The notes under the pieces are model-generated. The model ran no database searches. It was not told the origin of the DNA and was given only the letters and a program-made list of their open reading frames with translations. A program made the translations under genes and the position numbers. From Bacillus salipaludis (GTDB taxonomy: Bacteria; Bacillota; Bacilli; Bacillales_B; DSM-18226), in NCBI RefSeq assembly GCF_004358205.1, contig NZ_SMYO01000018.1, positions 1-64,000 of the forward strand: a stretch of DNA of 64,000 bases. The letters run 5' to 3'. Shown piece after piece: positions 25,754 through 34,057 of this stretch (position 1 is the first letter of the stretch; each line of letters opens with the position of its first letter).

Positions 25754-26416
25754 TTAAGAAAAGAGTCTTATCTTATTAGCTAAATAACCCCAACCAATGA
25801 CAAGAACGGTAATAGCAGCAGGAATCAATAAATGGTAATCGTGTGGAAGAATATACTCGAATTTTGGTTCTCCCGCCATCATTTCACCTGCTGTCCAAGC
25901 TAATATTCCAGCACCAGCATAAGAAATGATGGGGTACTTTTCCATTGCCTTTAATATCAATTGGCTGCCAAAAACAACGAGAGGAATACTCACAATAACT
26001 CCAATTATGATACCGGATATATTTCCTTCAACAGCACCAGCAATAGCAAGTACATTATCAAGGGACATGATGGCATCAGCCGTAATAATGGTTTTCACAG
26101 CGGAAATGAAACTTGAACCCCCTTCTCGATGAGAGTCATGTTCATCACCGATTAGAAGTTTTATGGCAATATACACGAGAAGAAGACCGCCTACAAAAGT
26201 TACGAAAGGTAATTTTAGTAGGTAAACAATAGCTACTGCAAAAATTAAACGTAAAATAATCGCTCCAACTGTTCCCCAAAAGATGGCTTTCTTTTGTTGC
26301 TTCTTTGGAACATTACGTGATGCCATCGCGATTACAACTGCGTTATCCCCACTTAATACAATATTGATTAAAATAACCTCCAAAAGAACCGCAAATGACA
26401 AACCAAAGATCTCCAA
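25754..26416 (-). CDS. TerC family integral membrane protein (YjbE-like)
   Basis: About 220 residues with seven predicted helices. The TerC signature SGDNAVVIAMASRNVP in helix 1 and the second acidic site ITADAIMSLDNVLAIAGA are intact. In Bacillus, TerC proteins (MeeF, MeeY, YjbE) export manganese and help metallate secreted enzymes, so this is a probable Mn exporter. The start is either TTG 26416 (six bases after AGAGGTG) or GTG 26425; I take the TTG. No yybP-ykoY riboswitch is visible upstream. It ends about 110 bp upstream of the ACAD-like start. Confidence 0.85.
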   Translation of the reverse strand: MEIFGLSFAVLLEVILINIVLSGDNAVVIAMASRNVPKKQQKKAIFWGTVGAIILRLIFAVAIVYLLKLPFVTFVGGLLLVYIAIKLLIGDEHDSHREGGSSFISAVKTIITADAIMSLDNVLAIAGAVEGNISGIIIGVIVSIPLVVFGSQLILKAMEKYPIISYAGAGILAWTAGEMMAGEPKFEYILPHDYHLLIPAAITVLVIGWGYLANKIRLFS

Positions 26417-26587
26417 ACTATTCACCTCTGGAACAAGCTTAGTAAGTCATTATATTAATCTGAGGTTTAAAAAAGACCCAATTTGTGATATTCTGCGTTT
26501 TACCAGAGATTTTCCAAATACCACTTTGAACAAGTACGCTGAATCATAAAAAACATCAATTTTTTAAAACAAGGCTGTGTTAAAGAA

Positions 26588-26740
26588 CATTGTTGATTTT
26601 TTACCCCGTTGATTGGAGTGGAAGACACGAAGACTCCTGCGGGAGTACGGGGCAGGGGAGACCCCACAGGAGCGAAGCGACGAGGAGGCTCACCGGCACG
26701 CCCGCGGAAAGCGAAGTGCCTGGAACGGAAATCAACAGAC
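26588..26740 (+). repeat. GC-rich Bacillaceae intergenic repeat, copy 1
   Basis: Starts cattgttgattttttacccc, contains gaagactcctgcgggagtac and gagcgaagcgacgaggaggc, and ends ggaacggaaatcaacag. GC is far above the neighbourhood. The copy at 48741-48954 is in opposite orientation. Confidence 0.75.
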
Positions 26741-26761
26741 TAGTTTAACAGAGCCTATAAC

Positions 26762-26799
26762 AAAGAAAGAGAGCTGACGGGCCCCGCCTGCTCTCTTCC
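26762..26799 (-). terminator. Intrinsic terminator after tatA
   Basis: Minus strand GAAGAGAGCAGGCGGGG / CCCGTCAGCTCTCTTTC, then tttgtta. It directly follows the tatA stop. Confidence 0.75.
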
Positions 26800-26801
26800 T
26801 A

Positions 26802-27008
26802 TTATTTTTCTTTTGTAACAGCGGAAAGCGCAGGTTTTTTCGTTTCCTCTTTGTTATCATCAGATACTAAATCCTTAGCGGCACTTTTGAATTCGGTTAA
26901 TGTACGCCCGAATGCCCGGCCCACTTCTGGCAGTTTTGAAGGACCAAAAATGATTAGAGCAATAACCAGTACTAAAATTAACCCTGGAATACCAATATTG
27001 GAAAGCAT
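26802..27008 (-). CDS. tatA: Twin-arginine translocase subunit TatA
   Basis: A 68-residue protein. It has one N-terminal helix ([16 protein letters not shown]), the [17 protein letters not shown] hinge and amphipathic helix, and a charged C-terminal tail ([10 protein letters not shown]). TatA multimers form the pore that exports folded proteins with TatC. AAAAAGGAGATG precedes the ATG. It lies 56 bases after a gene encoding a Tat-targeted phosphoesterase, an arrangement like phoD-tatAd in B. subtilis, but no tatC follows here. TatC must be encoded elsewhere. Confidence 0.92.
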   Translation of the reverse strand: MLSNIGIPGLILVLVIALIIFGPSKLPEVGRAFGRTLTEFKSAAKDLVSDDNKEETKKPALSAVTKEK

Positions 27009-27063
27009 TTTGATTCATCTCCTTTTTAAGTAATGGCATTGTGAATGGTTATCTCTCACATTT

Positions 27064-28284
27064 CTATCTAACTATTTTTTCTTGTTTTTTGTTTTCTGGT
27101 ATTGGGCCAGGATCAGTGCTTTGATCATTTGCTGTAAGGTCAATGCCAAAGTCCTTTGCAAAAACCATATGTGTTTCAACTAATACATCTGCTTTAGTTT
27201 CATCCAAATTAAATACACGGGCACCGCGCAGTCGATTTCGTTCAGCCCCCGGCAATCCGTAGGCACCAAATCCGGTACTGCCTGAATAACCCAGTAATAT
27301 TCCAAAATAATTCCCCATGTATGTGTTTACGTGGTCATGACCGCAAAACACACCTTTGACATCTCCTCTGTCAAGCATGGCCGAAAACATGCCACTATTA
27401 ATGGGCCCCGGGCACTCCTCTTCATTCCTTTCTCCTACTATTTGATGCTTTTTTATTGCTCGGGCATGGTCAATATCTGTTCTGCTATCAACACTATCAA
27501 ACCACATGTAACGATGTTCCCAAAGAGGGATATGAATGAACATGAGAGAAGGTACTTTGTAACCAAACTGTTTCTCCAGCCTTTTGGAAGTCTCAAAATA
27601 CCAGTTGACCTGATTTGAACGAATCCAATCCCAAGTAGGATATCCACTAAAATCCTGCCCCGCAATCGTTTTAGGAGCATACCTGCCGCTATCTAGCAGC
27701 CAAAGATTGAAAGCGGCTTTCTTTCCTGCGGAATCCCTAATCAGCAGGTTCATGTTTCCCGTTCCGTTTATATCCGTTACTCCCGGCTGATTAACATTGT
27801 ATTTGTATGCCATATAAAATTTAAGCATGGCTTCCTCATCAAGTCCGCCTTTTGGTGTTGAATCTTCATCATGGTTGCCAAAAGTAACAGCCCACTTGAT
27901 CCCCCTCTGTTCCATTGGCTGGGCCACATTGTTCATAGCTTGTCTCATCTCAAGCTCCGAATTGCAGCCACCGGTGATAATGTCACCATTTAGTACTACA
28001 AAATCTGGTTTCTCACTATCAAGCACTTTATTCATTAATTCGATTGTACGGCGATCAATCTGCTCATCATCCTGTGTATCGTTAAACTGCACGATCTTAA
28101 ACTTTCCATCTGGATTGAATTGTAGTTTAGCATTATCATTTGTTTCAGCGTGAGCGACGGTAGTACCGAATAGATTGACACCTGGTATGCCAGCAGAAGC
28201 GATTGTTAAGGCAACTGTACTCATTCCTCCAATTTTTATGAAGTCCCTCCTGTTTAAAACCTTGTTTTCATTTTGTTCATTCAT
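27064..28284 (-). CDS. Tat-exported calcineurin-like metallophosphoesterase
   Basis: A 406-residue protein. Its twin-arginine signal NRRDFIKIGG (residues 11-20) precedes a hydrophobic stretch (MSTVALTIASAGIPG) and a TVAHAE cleavage region. The metal-binding motifs of the family are in order: FNDTQDDEQ, VLNGDIITGG, TFGNHDED, LMFIHIPLW and FCGHDHVN. It would hydrolyse phosphoesters outside the membrane after folding with its metals in the cytosol. The neighbouring tatA gene is consistent with dedicated export. Phosphate control is likely by analogy, but no Pho box was identified. Confidence 0.9.
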   Translation of the reverse strand: MNEQNENKVLNRRDFIKIGGMSTVALTIASAGIPGVNLFGTTVAHAETNDNAKLQFNPDGKFKIVQFNDTQDDEQIDRRTIELMNKVLDSEKPDFVVLNGDIITGGCNSELEMRQAMNNVAQPMEQRGIKWAVTFGNHDEDSTPKGGLDEEAMLKFYMAYKYNVNQPGVTDINGTGNMNLLIRDSAGKKAAFNLWLLDSGRYAPKTIAGQDFSGYPTWDWIRSNQVNWYFETSKRLEKQFGYKVPSLMFIHIPLWEHRYMWFDSVDSRTDIDHARAIKKHQIVGERNEEECPGPINSGMFSAMLDRGDVKGVFCGHDHVNTYMGNYFGILLGYSGSTGFGAYGLPGAERNRLRGARVFNLDETKADVLVETHMVFAKDFGIDLTANDQSTDPGPIPENKKQEKIVR

Positions 28285-28725
28285 TAGAATCCGCCCCTAT
28301 TCATTTAATAGATTATAATTGTTTAAATCATGCCAGTTGAGCTGGAAAGCATTAAACTTTTTGTACATGTCAAACTTTATCAAAAGATTGTAAATTCAGT
28401 TTTATAGCAACGTAAATTATTCCGATATTTTTCTATTTAGGAATTTCCACCCATTTTAATTATATGTAAGATAGATTTTAGTCATATACGAGCATATTTT
28501 GGGTTCTTTTGACTTATATAATAAATTCCATTCTTGATTTATGGGCGGAACAATGAGAAAAAAGTGGTAGTGAGGAAAGAATGTATTGTAAGAGGATTGT
28601 AAAATTTTATTATATATATATGTGATGCTTATCGGAGCATAATAGAACCGCAAAGCTTCAATAGGGATTAAAGTAAATAAGAAGCCCATGGAGGTATATT
28701 TTAATTACTTGCAACATTAAAGAAA

Positions 28726-28762
28726 AAGCCTATTCAAGATTTATTTGCTCTTGAGTAGGCTT
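28726..28762. terminator. Bidirectional terminator hairpin
   Basis: AAGCCTATTCAAGA / TCTTGAGTAGGCTT, followed by gtttgttttttg on the plus strand and preceded by aaagaaaa. The region 28285-28834 otherwise holds only the palindrome copy at 28780 and AT-rich sequence. Confidence 0.7.
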
Positions 28763-28779
28763 GTTTGTTTTTTGAAAAA

Positions 28780-28827
28780 AACTCATTTACTTATGATACG
28801 ATTCACCATTTCATACTATTTAAGAGG
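28780..28827. repeat. ~46-bp palindromic repeat, copy
   Basis: Starts actcatttacttatgatacg and ends tatttaagagg, with inverted ends. It lies between the terminator and the ABM gene. Confidence 0.6.
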
Positions 28828-28834
28828 CCGAAAT

Positions 28835-29131
28835 CTATAATTTTAATGGCTGCCCCTCAAATGCTTTAACTTCTAATGGTGCAGTCAAAAAGTCTTTTGC
28901 ATTTGCTACGAACTTGGTAAAGTGCTCGCTTGAGTTATGCTTGGCAACAGCTTGCATATCCTCCCAAATCTCCACCATCGTAAATACATTTTCGTTTTCT
29001 GTATCTTTTTGAAGGAGATATGATATATTTCCGTTTTCTTCTCTTGATGCAGCAATTAACGGCTGAATTTCCTCTAGAAACAAATCCTGTTTCGCTGGAT
29101 TTATATGGAATGTGGCATGAATAATAATCAT
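28835..29131 (-). CDS. ABM-domain protein, putative quinol monooxygenase (YgiN-like)
   Basis: A 98-residue ferredoxin-like barrel of the ABM family: MIIIHATFHINPAKQDLFLE, SREENGNISYLLQKD, VFTMVEIWEDMQAVAKHNSS and a final HFTKF helix. The conserved Trp/Glu in VEIWED and the His in KHNSS match the family. Members oxidise quinols or act in antibiotic-type degradation. It starts 31 bases after the nitroreductase stop and is almost certainly in the same operon under the divergent TetR regulator. Confidence 0.82.
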   Translation of the reverse strand: MIIIHATFHINPAKQDLFLEEIQPLIAASREENGNISYLLQKDTENENVFTMVEIWEDMQAVAKHNSSEHFTKFVANAKDFLTAPLEVKAFEGQPLKL

Positions 29132-29162
29132 CGAACGTCAATCCCTTCTTATTTAGGTTTCA

Positions 29163-29810
29163 TTACTTCCATTGCGCGACTTGATCAATAGGCAGACGAA
29201 CGGATGGGTGTCCGTTATCTGCTGCTTTACCAATCGAGATTAACATAACCGGAACATAACGTTCTTTATCCAATCCAAATGCTTCTGCAATTTTGTCTTT
29301 TTCATATCCGCCGATTGGATTTGTATCGTATCCATAAGCGCGGGCAGCAAGCATGAACTGCATGGATACAAGTCCGCCATCCACTAAAACAATATCTTCC
29401 ATAGCTTCACGTGAAATCGTTTCAAAATAGCCTGAATAGGAAGCGTGAATTCTTTCTTTTACTTCTAAGGGCATAAATCCCTTCTCTACAGCTGCGCCGA
29501 AGATTTCTTCAAATTTCTCAAAATTATTCAAATCACCAAATACGGCAATAACGGCTGATGAAGTTTCAACTTGAGTTTGGTTAAAACGTGCCAGTGGGGC
29601 AAGTGTTGCTTTTGCCTCAGGACTTTCAATCACAAGAAAGCGCCATGGCTGCATATTAACAGAAGAAGGAGCACGTGTTGCTAATGTAAGAATTTCAGTC
29701 ATTTCTTCATGGCTGATTTTTACGGATTTATCATAATTTTTAATGGAACGTCGTTCTGCCACAATTTTATTAAAATCATTCGTTACTTGTGTTTTAGTCA
29801 TAGTAGTCAT
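29163..29810 (-). CDS. Nitroreductase family FMN oxidoreductase
   Basis: A 215-residue FMN enzyme. The early RRSIKNYDKSVKISHEEM, the FMN-phosphate loop APSSVNMQPWRFLV and the GGLVSMQFMLAARAYGYDT helix are diagnostic, with GYEKDKIAEAFGL near the end. Such homodimers reduce quinones, nitro compounds or other electrophiles with NAD(P)H. AGAGGAAAA lies upstream of ATG 29810. With the ABM gene it forms a quinone or electrophile defence unit opposite a TetR regulator. Confidence 0.88.
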   Translation of the reverse strand: MTTMTKTQVTNDFNKIVAERRSIKNYDKSVKISHEEMTEILTLATRAPSSVNMQPWRFLVIESPEAKATLAPLARFNQTQVETSSAVIAVFGDLNNFEKFEEIFGAAVEKGFMPLEVKERIHASYSGYFETISREAMEDIVLVDGGLVSMQFMLAARAYGYDTNPIGGYEKDKIAEAFGLDKERYVPVMLISIGKAADNGHPSVRLPIDQVAQWK

Positions 29811-29873
29811 AGTTATATTTTCCTCTTTTCGTTATAAGTATTGTTTATAATATTTGAGTTCCATGATTTAATT

Positions 29874-29909
29874 CATTTTAGACAAAAATATTATAAAGTG
29901 TCTAAAATG
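29874..29909. promoter_or_regulatory. Perfect inverted-repeat operator in the nitroreductase/TetR intergenic region
   Basis: CATTTTAGACA (29874-29884) and TGTCTAAAATG (29899-29909) are exact 11-bp inverted repeats separated by 14 bases. The spacer contains TATAAT on the minus strand, a good -10 for the nitroreductase gene. A bound TetR-type dimer would cover the promoter. Confidence 0.8.
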
Positions 29910-30030
29910 TTAGCTGTGTATAACCTTACTCCACTTTCTTTTCGTTGTAAACTGAAAAGAATTGGAATATCAGAATTTGAATGAACACCATTGGATTATG
30001 ATATAATTTCCTGATAGAGGGAGTGGTAGT

Positions 30031-30693
30031 TTGAGAAAAATTGCACCTGTTGAAAGACAGATGATGAGAAAAGAATATGTAAAACAGTTAGTCCATGTCG
30101 TTCGGACTCAAGGATTCCTTTCTCTTACTATTCAGGATATCGCAAAAACGATGAATTTAAGCCGGGCCTCCTTGTATAACTACTTTTCTTCGAAGGAAGA
30201 CATTATTATGGAGCTGACGAATCTCTGTATTGATTATATAAATGAAGCTGGTAAAACCATTTCCAATGAAGAGTTATCTTATCCCCTTCGTTTCCAAAAA
30301 GTGTTTGAACAAGCTGTTTTTTCAGCTGTTTATGCTTCAGATCTTTATTTGACTGATTTAAAAACAAGTTGTATCCATCTTTATGAAAAAAAGATGCACT
30401 CAAGAAAAGAACAACTGTCTGCGATTCATACCTTTTATCGAAATGGCATGAAAGCAGAAGTTTTTAATCAATTGAATCCCTCAATCTTAATTATTCAGGA
30501 TGAAACTGTACTAGGGAAATTGGTGAATACAGCCTTTTTAGTACAAGAAGAATTGTCATTGAAACAAGCTCTATTGGATTATTATGTAGCGAAGAAAACC
30601 CAGGTACTAAAGCCCGAATACTTGCAAAACACAGAAAATGAAGATATTCATGCGATGGTAGAAAACATCCTCAACAAGCTGGCAGCCATCTAA
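30031..30693 (+). CDS. TetR family transcriptional regulator
   Basis: A 220-residue regulator. The N-terminal helix-turn-helix is clear: FLSLTIQDIAKTMNLSRASLYNYFSSKEDIIMEL. The C-terminal part is a variable helical ligand-binding domain. The start is TTG 30031, with AGAGGGAG ten bases upstream. It is divergent from the nitroreductase-ABM operon, with the perfect inverted repeat at 29874-29909 between them, so it probably represses that operon in the absence of a quinone- or electrophile-type ligand. The ligand is inferred from the target genes. Confidence 0.87.
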   Translation: MRKIAPVERQMMRKEYVKQLVHVVRTQGFLSLTIQDIAKTMNLSRASLYNYFSSKEDIIMELTNLCIDYINEAGKTISNEELSYPLRFQKVFEQAVFSAVYASDLYLTDLKTSCIHLYEKKMHSRKEQLSAIHTFYRNGMKAEVFNQLNPSILIIQDETVLGKLVNTAFLVQEELSLKQALLDYYVAKKTQVLKPEYLQNTENEDIHAMVENILNKLAAI

Positions 30694-30702
30694 AGATTAT
30701 AA

Positions 30703-30731
30703 AAAGACTCTTACGCGATGGTAAGAGTCTT
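30703..30731 (+). terminator. Intrinsic terminator of the TetR gene
   Basis: AAGACTCTTAC / GTAAGAGTCTT followed by aagtaattttttg, ten bases past the TetR stop. Confidence 0.8.
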
Positions 30732-30941
30732 AAGTAATTTTTTGTTTGGAACTATACGTTTTGAAACGAGCTTTATATTTTTTGGTGAATTCTGTTTAAA
30801 ATCGATGATAATGTTTGATTTACATTTTTTAATTCCTTCATATCTATTTCATGTGTGCTCTAATGGGTACGATTATTAGATCTTTTGAGCTATTTATTTA
30901 CTTAAGCATTTGTAATTGAAGATGGTAAATATTTTGTTAAA

Positions 30942-31141
30942 CTACTTTAATTTCTTCAAAATTCCCCTCAATAAAAAACCAAAGACTAATCCCGGTATAA
31001 TGGACAACATTGGAAGCCAATCTGTACCAATAATATTCCAAAAAAGATGAGTATAATGCCCGTTACATATTTTCCATTTAATAACTGACCAAAACTAGGA
31101 AGAACAAGGCTCTTAATAATCTTATATTGAGATTCATTTCG
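30942..31141 (-). pseudogene. Remnant of a small membrane-protein gene, frameshifted and lacking a start
   Basis: Directly after the DUF3231 stop, the same reading frame continues as SQYKIIKSLVLPSFGQLLNG then KYVTGIILIFFGILLV, which looks like a two-helix membrane protein. It then stops after PLYRD, while a second frame resumes as DWLPMLSIIPGLVFGFLLRG and ends ILKKLK at 30942. No start codon is in frame at the 5' end. A truncation plus a frameshift or deletion explains this better than chance, but no family was identified. Confidence 0.5.
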
Positions 31142-32146
31142 TTAATTCTGTATTAATTTGTCATGGTCGACTGCTTGTGGAGGTTCCTCCATCCAGCCGT
31201 GTTTAATCATAATGTTGGCTCCATCTTCGACATACAGGGCGACTTCTGGGATCAATGACATATATTTAAGTCCTAAATCTCTCCTTAGACTTGCTGCTAA
31301 TGCTGTTCCATAATATCCAATCCCTGCTGCAACCATGGTTGCAACATGAAACATCATTAGTTTATCCGAAAAAACACTTGCGGTTGTATCTAAAACAGAC
31401 GAACCTAAACTTATAGGGGCAGGCAGATCCTCCTTGGTTAAAAAATTGCTAAAGGTATCTACATATTTTTGAGCAAGCTCTTTCCCTCTTATAAAATACT
31501 GTTTTACATCTTCATTTTGAGCAGTCTGAGCAAAGCCCGTTACAATTTCTTTACCGATAACATTAATTAGAGTATTTAAGTATAAATGAGTGATTTCATG
31601 TGAATTAATAGACCTTTTTTTCCCAAAAAAACCTGTTAAATAATATTGTTTTTCTACAAAATCCACCTTATCAGGAATAGGTATTGAAGGAGGTTTTACA
31701 TAAATCCCTTGTTTTAGCATTAGTTCGCGTGTTCTGTCCTGCAATTCAACCCCTTTATTCAATATACGCTTATGAAAAGCAACAACATCTGGACGTGTCG
31801 CAACGGTTAGTCCCGCACTGCTGGCAGTCATTGCAAATACAGCCATTTGACTTAAATGCTTTAAGAAAAATGTATCTGTAAAAAGTCTTGGAGCTTTTGT
31901 ATTAACATCTTGTTCTGTAAATCCAATGGGTATCGGGAAATTCTCTTTTTGAAATAGTTCCTGCATGATGGAAACATTCTCTTTTGCTGTATCGAGTGTC
32001 CATTCAATAATAGGGCGTATTTCTTTATCTTCTACTTTTTCTAAGAAATAGCTGTCGATACAAACAGCTATTGTATCGCCCATGTATTGAGTCCATAAAC
32101 CAGCCATTTCCGCAGAAGTTAAAGGAATATTTGTTTTATCTTCCAT
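31142..32146 (-). CDS. DUF3231 family protein, copy 1
   Basis: A 334-residue protein of two tandem, ferritin-like helical units. Each unit starts with a similar block (LTSAEMAGLWTQYMGDTIAV at about 9, then INSHEITHLYLNTLINVIGK at about 178) and carries an FxDxF/SDKLMxFH-type motif. DUF3231 proteins are common in spore formers and relate to CotF-like coat proteins; no activity is established. AGGAGGTTG precedes the ATG. A paralogue with the same layout is at 61235-62233. Confidence 0.82.
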   Translation of the reverse strand: MEDKTNIPLTSAEMAGLWTQYMGDTIAVCIDSYFLEKVEDKEIRPIIEWTLDTAKENVSIMQELFQKENFPIPIGFTEQDVNTKAPRLFTDTFFLKHLSQMAVFAMTASSAGLTVATRPDVVAFHKRILNKGVELQDRTRELMLKQGIYVKPPSIPIPDKVDFVEKQYYLTGFFGKKRSINSHEITHLYLNTLINVIGKEIVTGFAQTAQNEDVKQYFIRGKELAQKYVDTFSNFLTKEDLPAPISLGSSVLDTTASVFSDKLMMFHVATMVAAGIGYYGTALAASLRRDLGLKYMSLIPEVALYVEDGANIMIKHGWMEEPPQAVDHDKLIQN

Positions 32147-32235
32147 TGGAACAACCTCCTGTTTTCAATTCATACATCATCGAATAATATCCCCTGAATA
32201 GTGGAAAATATAAATGAACAACCTATCAAATCCAT

Positions 32236-32268
32236 CGAATGAAAAAAGGGACCCTTAGAATAGGTCCC
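32236..32268 (-). terminator. Intrinsic terminator after kdgT
   Basis: On the minus strand GGGACC...GGTCCC followed by cttttttc. It lies between the KdgT stop and the DUF3231 start. Confidence 0.7.
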
Positions 32269-32354
32269 CCAGATTTTTTTCTCGGCATTTTTTTACTTGA
32301 ACAGATTCTAAACGCCGATTTTTTTATTGATTGTTCCTGCTAATGGGCCTGTTA

Positions 32355-33323
32355 TCATGCTGCACGTGCAAATGATTTATTAGCTTTTTTCCTTTCGGAC
32401 CTTTTAAATACATAGCTAACAATAATCGGACAGACGATTGCAGATATTACACATGCTGCCGCAACTTGTGCAGTAGCTGCTTGTGCTACTGATGCTAAAG
32501 TTGGATCTGCGGCTGCAACAATAACTGGTGTAGCTACAGCATTTCCTGCAGTTGACCCTGTTGCTAAACCAACTATTGGATTTTCTTTAAATAACTTCAA
32601 AAGTAGGTAAGCTCCAATTCCAGTGAATGCAGCTATTAATCCTAGTAAGATGCCAGGACCTCCCGCTTTTAGGATAGTTGAAAAATCCATTCCTGCACCT
32701 AATGGGAATGAGAAAAATGGGATTAATAATAATTTACTGCTTCCAAGGAATTTTCTCATATCAGGATCAATATTTCCTAAAATCATTCCGATTACAATTG
32801 GAATTAATACTCCTAAAAGTGTTTGAAAAGGAATGGTGGCAAGACCGGATGCACCTAATGCACCTAATGTGAAAAATGGACCATCTTTTAAAGAAAATAA
32901 CGCATATGCTCCTACATCTGTTTCGTCACCATACGATGAAGCAAGCGATGCATATAACCCGCCATTAGCATTTAATAACGCTGCAAGGATGGCTAATGGA
33001 GATAATCCTAGTATTCCGGCAGGCCCAAAAAACATTGCTACAGCTAAACCTATACCAGCACCTACTATAAATTTCCCTGTTAATAATATTGCACCTTTTT
33101 TTAATGCCTTTGGTGCTAATTTGAAATTAATTTGGGAACCAATTAAAAACATAAAACATGCCAAAATGGTTGATGATGCTTCTTTACTGAATAATGCTGT
33201 TGTAAAACTTCCAATTTGTAAAACTTGCGGAAAAAATGTATTTGTTAATACCCCTAAAAAAAGTGGAACAACCATCAGGCCGCCTGGAATTTTATCTAGC
33301 GTTTTCTTAATTGGAATTTGCAT
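32355..33323 (-). CDS. kdgT: 2-keto-3-deoxygluconate permease
   Basis: About 322 residues and ten hydrophobic helices, matching the KdgT family: MQIPIKKTLDKIPGGLMVVP at the start, the LNANGGLYASLASSYGDETD loop, LLIPFFSFPLGAGM, and ATGSTAGNAVATPVIVAAAD near the end. It imports 2-keto-3-deoxygluconate from pectin or uronate breakdown by proton symport. ATG 33323 is chosen, since TTTAGGAGG precedes it. No kdgA/K genes are adjacent. A CcpA-type cre site lies about 230 bp upstream. Confidence 0.88.
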   Translation of the reverse strand: MQIPIKKTLDKIPGGLMVVPLFLGVLTNTFFPQVLQIGSFTTALFSKEASSTILACFMFLIGSQINFKLAPKALKKGAILLTGKFIVGAGIGLAVAMFFGPAGILGLSPLAILAALLNANGGLYASLASSYGDETDVGAYALFSLKDGPFFTLGALGASGLATIPFQTLLGVLIPIVIGMILGNIDPDMRKFLGSSKLLLIPFFSFPLGAGMDFSTILKAGGPGILLGLIAAFTGIGAYLLLKLFKENPIVGLATGSTAGNAVATPVIVAAADPTLASVAQAATAQVAAACVISAIVCPIIVSYVFKRSERKKANKSFARAA

Positions 33324-33555
33324 TTCCCATCCTCCTAAAATAGTTTTTATAGCTGCATTTATGAATTCTTCCGCGACATAATCATGTAAGCGGAAGTAGA
33401 ACAACACCATTCTTCACGCTGGCTAATCTGTAAAAAACCATTATTTTTTCTACTATTTGGCCAATTTCTACATTAATCGCAGAAAGCGATTCCATTTATC
33501 TTTGCGGGTTATTTCAATCCCCGTTTGTTTTGTTACAAGTTCATCATATTCCCAA

Positions 33556-33570
33556 GTAAACCGTTTTCAT
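33556..33570 (-). promoter_or_regulatory. Candidate cre (CcpA) site upstream of kdgT
   Basis: Minus strand ATGAAAACGGTTTAC fits the TGWAANCGNTNWCA consensus at nearly all positions. Carbon catabolite control of kdgT is known in B. subtilis; here it is inferred from the site. Confidence 0.5.
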
Positions 33571-33604
33571 AGTTTATGAAAGTTTTTTAATTTTTTTTGT
33601 AAAT

Positions 33605-33636
33605 AAAAAAAGTAAGCGGTATCCATAACTGCTTAC
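33605..33636 (-). terminator. Intrinsic terminator
   Basis: Minus strand GTAAGC...GCTTAC followed by tttttttattt. It probably marks the end of the purine operon transcript, about 420 bases past the allantoate amidohydrolase stop. 33640-33986 also holds a GCCTCCTTCGC...GCAAAGGAGGC inverted repeat (33785-33829) and no supported gene. Confidence 0.6.
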
Positions 33637-33986
33637 AGAAAGTTTTTTATTAAGTGCTCTTTAAATTTGTTATATTATTTATTATTTCTAACGTTGATAT
33701 AGCAGGTTTTAAATTACTTTCTTGGACTTCCCCTTCTCTTCCATGAATACTCGGTTGGAAGCTTACTTTTTTCTGCCAAAAAAAGCCTCCTTCGCTTTTG
33801 GGGTATCCCAACATAGCAAAGGAGGCTCCACATCTGTTTGATAGTACCTCAAACAGTCTTGGGGGAAAAAACATCGTCAAAACCAAGCTTACAAAGCTGC
33901 TGATGTAAAAGGGAAGCCATCGGGTAACAATCACCAGAAGGATTATCTGATGGAGTTTGCACTAATTTTTGTAAAAAACCAATCAT

Positions 33987-34037
33987 TTACGCTTGGTGCT
34001 CCTCAATCCACTGAACTAGAAATGACTTATCTTGCAT
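33987..34037 (-). CDS. Micro-ORF or truncated gene start, 16 aa
   Basis: ATG 34037 has an excellent ribosome binding site (AAGAGGAGG) and begins MQDKSFLVQWIEEHQA before a TAA. It sits 20 bases past the allantoate amidohydrolase stop. It may be the intact start of a lost downstream gene of the operon, or a true micropeptide. Confidence 0.3.
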   Translation of the reverse strand: MQDKSFLVQWIEEHQA

Positions 34038-34057
34038 GATAAAACTCCTCCTCTTTG

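Noticed and set aside
28456..28689. 77-aa open frame
   Set aside because: Low-complexity AT-rich sequence without a ribosome binding site.
33650..33934. 94-aa open frame
   Set aside because: Covers an inverted repeat (GCCTCCTTCGC...) and lacks a ribosome binding site.
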